Part shown: one piece after another, positions 60,457 to 64,000 of the stretch
Layout: every line of letters starts with the position of its first letter
How positions within the stretch are numbered: the first letter of the stretch is position 1
Origin: Lachnospiraceae bacterium
GTDB taxonomy: Bacteria; Bacillota; Clostridia; Lachnospirales; Lachnospiraceae
DNA length: 64,000 bases
Reading direction: 5' to 3'
Assembly (NCBI GenBank): GCA_023664345.1
Contig: JAMPFQ010000007.1
Location: 1-64,000 of the forward strand
Made by a program: the position numbers and the translations under genes
Notes under the pieces: model-generated
Told to the model about the DNA's origin: nothing
Database searches by the model: none
What the model saw: only the letters and a program-made list of their open reading frames with translations

Positions 60457-62211
60457 CTAATATTCCAGATACGCGCCTTTCATGGGGCTTGCCGCATGTT
60501 CGCTGAACAGCCGCAGGACGCCCTTCTGGTACTTATGGGGTCTGGGCTTCCAGTTCTCACGCCGTCTGGCCAGGATCTCCTCCATTTCCTCAGGTGTCTT
60601 TTCTTCGCCGTCCACACCGATGATGTTCAGCTTCCTCTCCATCACGTCGATCTCGATCAGGTCGCCTTCTTCCACCAGCGCAATGGGGCCGCCGTCCGCG
60701 GCTTCCGGGCTGCAGTGTCCAATCACCGGGCCTGTGGACGCGCCGGAAAATCTGCCATCGGTGATCAGGGCTATGCTCCTGCCCAGTTCCTTATCGCTGC
60801 TGATCGCCTCCGAGGTATAGAACATCTCCGGCATGCCGCTGGCTTTAGGGCCTTCATAGCGGATAAATACCGCATCGCCTTTTTCCACCTTATGCTTCAG
60901 CACCGCGTCCAGGCATTCTTCCTCACTGTCAAAAGGCCTCGCCCGCAGCACTGCCTTGAACATTTCTTTCGGACAGGCGGTATGCTTGATCACGGCTCCT
61001 TCGGGTGCAAGATTGCCTTTCAGGATGGCAATGCTTCCGTCCGTGCCGATGGGGTCATCATAGGGACGGATGATATCGGTCCTGGTGAGGTTCACATTGT
61101 AACGCTTATCAAATTCCTCCAGCCACTTCTCGCAGCGCTCATAGAAACCGTTTTTCTTCAATTCCGCCAGATTTTCTCCCAGGGTTTTTCCTGTGACCGT
61201 CATCACGTCCAGGTGCAGGTGTTCCCTGATCTCCTCCATGATGGCGGGCACGCCGCCTGCGTAATAGAAACACTCTGCCGGCCATTTCCCCGCAGGACGG
61301 ATATTTAACAGGTAATGGGCGTTCCGGTGCAGCCGGTCAAAGGTCTCCCCTGTGACCTCAATGCCAAATTCATGGGCAAGGGCAGGGATGTGCAGCAGAC
61401 AGTTGGTGCTTCCCGAGATAGCCGCGTGGACAAGGATCGCGTTTTCAAAGCTTTCCTCCGTCACGATATTGCTGGGGCGCATAGCAGGCTCGCCTGACAT
61501 CTGTACCGCTCTCTCGCCCGCCTGTCTGGCGTAATCCAGCAGATCGGGGCTGGTGGCAGGCATCAGTGCGCTTCCGGGAAGCGCCAGGCCCAGCGCTTCC
61601 GCCATGATCTGCATGGTGGATGCCGTTCCGATAAAGGAACATGCGCCGCAGCTGGGGCAGGCATTGCATTTTGCCCAGTTCAGCTTCTCTTCATCGATCT
61701 CTCCCCGCTGGAATTTCGCGCTGTACATGCCCAGCTGTTCCAGCGTCAGCATCTCCGGGCCCGCGTTCATGGTGCCGCCGGGCACTACCACCGCCGGGAT
61801 GTCCACTCTCGCCAGTCCCATCAGGTTCGCCGGCATTCCCTTGTCACAGCTTGCCAGATAGACTCCGGCGTCAAAAGGGGTCGCGCTGGCGTGTATCTCG
61901 ATCACATTGGTGATCATCTCACGGCTCACCAGACTGAAATTGATGCCGTCGGTTCCCTGGCTTTCCCCATCGCAGATATCCGTGCAGAAGTAGCGCGCGC
62001 CTCTGCCCCCTGCCTGCTCGATCCCCTTGCGCACCTCTTCCACCAGCAGATCCAGGTGTCCGCTTCCCGGATGGCTGTCTCCAAAGGTACTTTCGATCAG
62101 GATCTGGGGCTTTCCCAGATCCTCCGGCTTCCATCCCGTACCGATCCTCAGAGGATCCAGTTCCGGCGCCAGTTTTCGCATTTCCTGACTTTTTAATTTC
62201 ATATCGCTCAT
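60457..62211 (-). CDS. IlvD/Edd family dehydratase (dihydroxy-acid or sugar-acid dehydratase)
   Basis: The 584-residue protein has the iron-sulfur-binding cysteines of the IlvD/Edd family: CDICDGESQGTDGIN, SCDKGMPANLMG and ACPSCGACSFIGTASTM, as well as ITDGRFSGASTGPVIGHCSPEA. Annotation pipelines would call it IlvD, but its operon partner is a GntP permease and no branched-chain amino acid genes are near, so dehydration of an aldonic acid (such as gluconate or galactonate) to a 2-keto-3-deoxy acid is at least as likely. The ATG at 62211 follows AAAGGTG; the frame is open 18 codons further. It lies 46 bases from the permease stop. Confidence 0.85.
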   Translation of the reverse strand: MSDMKLKSQEMRKLAPELDPLRIGTGWKPEDLGKPQILIESTFGDSHPGSGHLDLLVEEVRKGIEQAGGRGARYFCTDICDGESQGTDGINFSLVSREMITNVIEIHASATPFDAGVYLASCDKGMPANLMGLARVDIPAVVVPGGTMNAGPEMLTLEQLGMYSAKFQRGEIDEEKLNWAKCNACPSCGACSFIGTASTMQIMAEALGLALPGSALMPATSPDLLDYARQAGERAVQMSGEPAMRPSNIVTEESFENAILVHAAISGSTNCLLHIPALAHEFGIEVTGETFDRLHRNAHYLLNIRPAGKWPAECFYYAGGVPAIMEEIREHLHLDVMTVTGKTLGENLAELKKNGFYERCEKWLEEFDKRYNVNLTRTDIIRPYDDPIGTDGSIAILKGNLAPEGAVIKHTACPKEMFKAVLRARPFDSEEECLDAVLKHKVEKGDAVFIRYEGPKASGMPEMFYTSEAISSDKELGRSIALITDGRFSGASTGPVIGHCSPEAADGGPIALVEEGDLIEIDVMERKLNIIGVDGEEKTPEEMEEILARRRENWKPRPHKYQKGVLRLFSEHAASPMKGAYLEY

Positions 62212-62257
62212 ATTTACACCTTTCCGCCCGCTTTGAACGAGGGCATATTTTGCACGC

Positions 62258-63616
62258 TCAAGCAAAGAATGAAATGATCAACGCTACCACAAATCCTGTT
62301 CCGCCCACCAGCGTCTCCATGATCGTCCATGTTTTCAGATTGGTCTTCTCGTCAATTCCCACCAGGGACTTTACCAGCCAGAAACCGGAGTCATTAAAGT
62401 GGGAGCAGACTGTTGCGCCGCCTGCCACTGCAGCGGTCACACAGGCGAGATACAGGGGGGACAGATCCGCGATACCGGGCATTGCCGCAACGATGCCTGC
62501 TGCCATGGTCATTGCAACCGTTGCGGATCCCACGCAGATCCTTACCAGCGCCGCTACGATAAAGGCTACTATGACCAGGGGCAGGTTCGCGCTTGAAACC
62601 GCGTTCCCGATCACATCACCCAGACCGGAATATTGTAACATATAACGAAGCACACCGCCACAGGCTGTTACCAATAGGATAAGTCCGGTGGGTTCCAGCG
62701 ATTTTGTCATGATCTTTTCCAGTTCGGGCAGAGAATATCCATGCCTGGTCCCCAACGCGAACATTGCCACGATGGTAGCGATCAGCAGTGCCACAAAAGG
62801 CTCTCCCAGGAATCCAAGGATGGGCTGTACCGGAGCAAGGGCAGGAATCACACCCGCGATAGAGTCCAATACGATCAGGATAAGGGGAATCAGGATAATC
62901 CCTACGATCAGTCCGAAACCGGGCAGCTTGGACTCGTCAAAATCTTCCTGATTCGCCACATGTTCCGGCACCGGGACATTGTACTTTTTCCCGCAGTAAG
63001 CGCCCCAGATGGGGCCTGCCACTATCATGGAAAAGATACCGCAGAATACGCCTACCAGGATCACCCAGCCCAATTCCACGTTCAGCATGGTAGCCACCAG
63101 GACCGGCCCCGGTGTGGGAGGGATGAACGCATGCCCTACCGCCAATCCGGCAAGCAGCGGTATCACATAAAACAGGGAAGAACGCTTCGTTCTCTTCGCG
63201 AGGGAGAACGCAAGGGGGATCAGGATGATCAGCCCGGCATCAAAAAATACCGGCATTGCGATCACCAGACCTGTAATACCCAGCGCCCACGCCGCCCTCT
63301 TGTCACCGAACTTGTTGACCAGCGTGACCGCAATGGACTGTGCGCCTCCGGAGGCTTCCAGTATGGCGCCGAACATGGAACCCAGCCCTACCAGCAGGGC
63401 AATTCCTTTCAACGTGTTGCCGATCCCGTCATTCACCGCCGCGATAATGTCCTCAAAGGGCATCCCCGCGATCAGACCGATGGACAATGCGCCCAAAAGA
63501 ATGGAAACCATCGCGTGAATCTTAAACTTAATAATCAGAACCAATAAAATGGCCAATCCCAGTACTGCCGCGATTACCAGCCTGGTGGGATTTAATGTAG
63601 CTGTTGCAGCTGACAT
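62258..63616 (-). CDS. GntP family gluconate/sugar-acid permease
   Basis: The 452-residue protein has about 12-14 membrane segments and the GntP pattern: IKFKIHAMVSILLGALSIGLIAGMPF, GGAQSIAVTLVNKFGDKRAAWALGITGLVIAMPVFFDAGLIIL, and AFIPPTPGPVLVATML. These are proton symporters for gluconate and related acids. AAGGAGG lies 7 bases before the ATG. It is the first gene of a two-gene operon with the IlvD-like dehydratase and is preceded by a well-formed promoter at 63768-63796. Confidence 0.92.
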   Translation of the reverse strand: MSAATATLNPTRLVIAAVLGLAILLVLIIKFKIHAMVSILLGALSIGLIAGMPFEDIIAAVNDGIGNTLKGIALLVGLGSMFGAILEASGGAQSIAVTLVNKFGDKRAAWALGITGLVIAMPVFFDAGLIILIPLAFSLAKRTKRSSLFYVIPLLAGLAVGHAFIPPTPGPVLVATMLNVELGWVILVGVFCGIFSMIVAGPIWGAYCGKKYNVPVPEHVANQEDFDESKLPGFGLIVGIILIPLILIVLDSIAGVIPALAPVQPILGFLGEPFVALLIATIVAMFALGTRHGYSLPELEKIMTKSLEPTGLILLVTACGGVLRYMLQYSGLGDVIGNAVSSANLPLVIVAFIVAALVRICVGSATVAMTMAAGIVAAMPGIADLSPLYLACVTAAVAGGATVCSHFNDSGFWLVKSLVGIDEKTNLKTWTIMETLVGGTGFVVALIISFFA

Positions 63617-63738
63617 ATATTACCTCCTTTTTACCTGCCCTTGGCCTCGTCCGCCGCGGGCTCGTTTGCTTTCAGCATTTTCTGTTTCAGTGCGCTTCCT
63701 TCAACAGATTCAGCTTCTGTAGTTATCGGTGTTTTTAT

Positions 63739-63808
63739 ACATCAGACGTCTTATGTTTATTAAATTTATCTTAATATATTTGGTATTTTTAGTCAATACA
63801 TCTGATGT
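63739..63808 (-). promoter_or_regulatory. gntP promoter bracketed by two palindromes
   Basis: On the minus strand TTGACT (63791-63796) and TAAGAT (63768-63773) are 17 bases apart. ACATC-T-GATGT (63798-63808) abuts the -35, and the related ACATCAGACGT (63739-63749) lies just past the expected transcription start. The two sites are 59 bp apart centre to centre and could be bound by one GntR-type regulator. Confidence 0.6.
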
Positions 63809-64000
63809 TTATTTGCCCTTTTTCTCTCTTTTAGACAAAAAAGAGGGCAGTTTTGCATCTGCAATCCTGCCTTTTTTGGTCATTTTATCCTAGATCGTAT
63901 TTTCTTTTCCTTAATTTTTCTTTTGCTGCTTCTCTTTCGTCTGATGTCTCTCTTTATTCAATGCCGCTTTTTCTTTTCCTCCTCCAAATGCTCCTCGTAT
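63809..64000. other. Intergenic region and possible end of a minus-strand gene
   Basis: A stem GGCAG (63846-63850) / CTGCC (63867-63871) with an inner TTGCA/TGCAA is flanked by T-runs on both strands and could be a terminator for a gene entering from the right. One minus-strand frame ends at 63958 with YEEHLEEEKKKRH-stop, which could be the tail of a regulator, but 14 codons are too few to judge. Confidence 0.3.

Noticed and set aside
63617..63720. Open minus-strand frame ending KANEPAADEAKGR in the gntP leader
   Set aside because: It reads like protein but has no plausible start codon or ribosome site between an upstream TGA and the gntP gene; probably chance.

Overview
This 64 kb window is a chromosomal segment of a Gram-positive, probably gut-dwelling Clostridia, most likely family Lachnospiraceae. 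The evidence is moderate GC content, strong AGGAGG-type ribosome binding sites, several TTG/GTG starts, and typical gene families: LplA/B/C-type sugar ABC transporters without an ATPase, BlaI/BlaR1 pairs, DUF1576, DUF4179, YARHG and PTPS-related membrane proteins. I see no rRNA, tRNA or CRISPR array.

Layout. 0-6 kb: the C-terminal piece of an Rpn-like nuclease, then a carbohydrate ABC importer (lipoprotein plus two permeases, minus strand) divergent from an AraC regulator. 5.9-9.1 kb: a DUF1576 membrane protein with a small partner, divergent from an OFA-type MFS transporter. 9.2-18.9 kb: a ten-gene minus-strand Mrp/Mbh-type cation antiporter operon (order E-F-G-MbhD-MbhE/F fusion-C-D-D-D-A) with four antiporter-like subunits and no hydrogenase catalytic genes. 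19-23.2 kb: a cytidylate-kinase-like protein, an Rpn-like nuclease, a 158-bp MITE-like element with a perfect 9-bp target duplication that rewrote the 3' end of a BlaR1 gene, and the BlaI/BlaR1 pair. 23.3-34 kb: a PadR regulator with a permease-prefix membrane protein, two duplicated secreted LysM proteins (one switched out of frame by a nine-G tract), a YARHG lipoprotein, an ECF sigma/DUF4179 pair and a hybrid histidine kinase/response regulator pair.

34-42 kb: nicotinate phosphoribosyltransferase, a GH28 glycosidase, a small conserved protein, a HicA/HicB toxin-antitoxin pair and a second BlaI with a giant 1125-residue BlaR1. 42-43.7 kb: a barnase-type lipoprotein ribonuclease followed one base later by a barstar fused in frame to a metallo-beta-lactamase-fold enzyme. 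43.7-57.1 kb: a surface-glycan cluster with three PTPS-related/YfhO-like polytopic proteins, PseF, FkbH, an acyl carrier protein, a PseH-like acetyltransferase and PseI, facing an SGNH/MBOAT O-acylation pair. PseB, PseC and PseG are absent. 57.2-64 kb: a histidine-kinase remnant, a repeat-rich hypothetical protein, a small membrane protein, a second ECF sigma/anti-sigma-like pair, and an IlvD-family dehydratase with a GntP permease behind a promoter bracketed by palindromes.

The most interesting items are the glyceryl-ACP/pseudaminic acid gene set, the barnase/barstar-MBL locus, the MITE insertion, the poly-G switch in a LysM signal peptide, a 63-bp repeat that supplies the Shine-Dalgarno region of two unrelated genes, and two BlaI operators with the same geometry but different half-sites. 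All assignments come from reading the sequence and recalling families; no database search was run.
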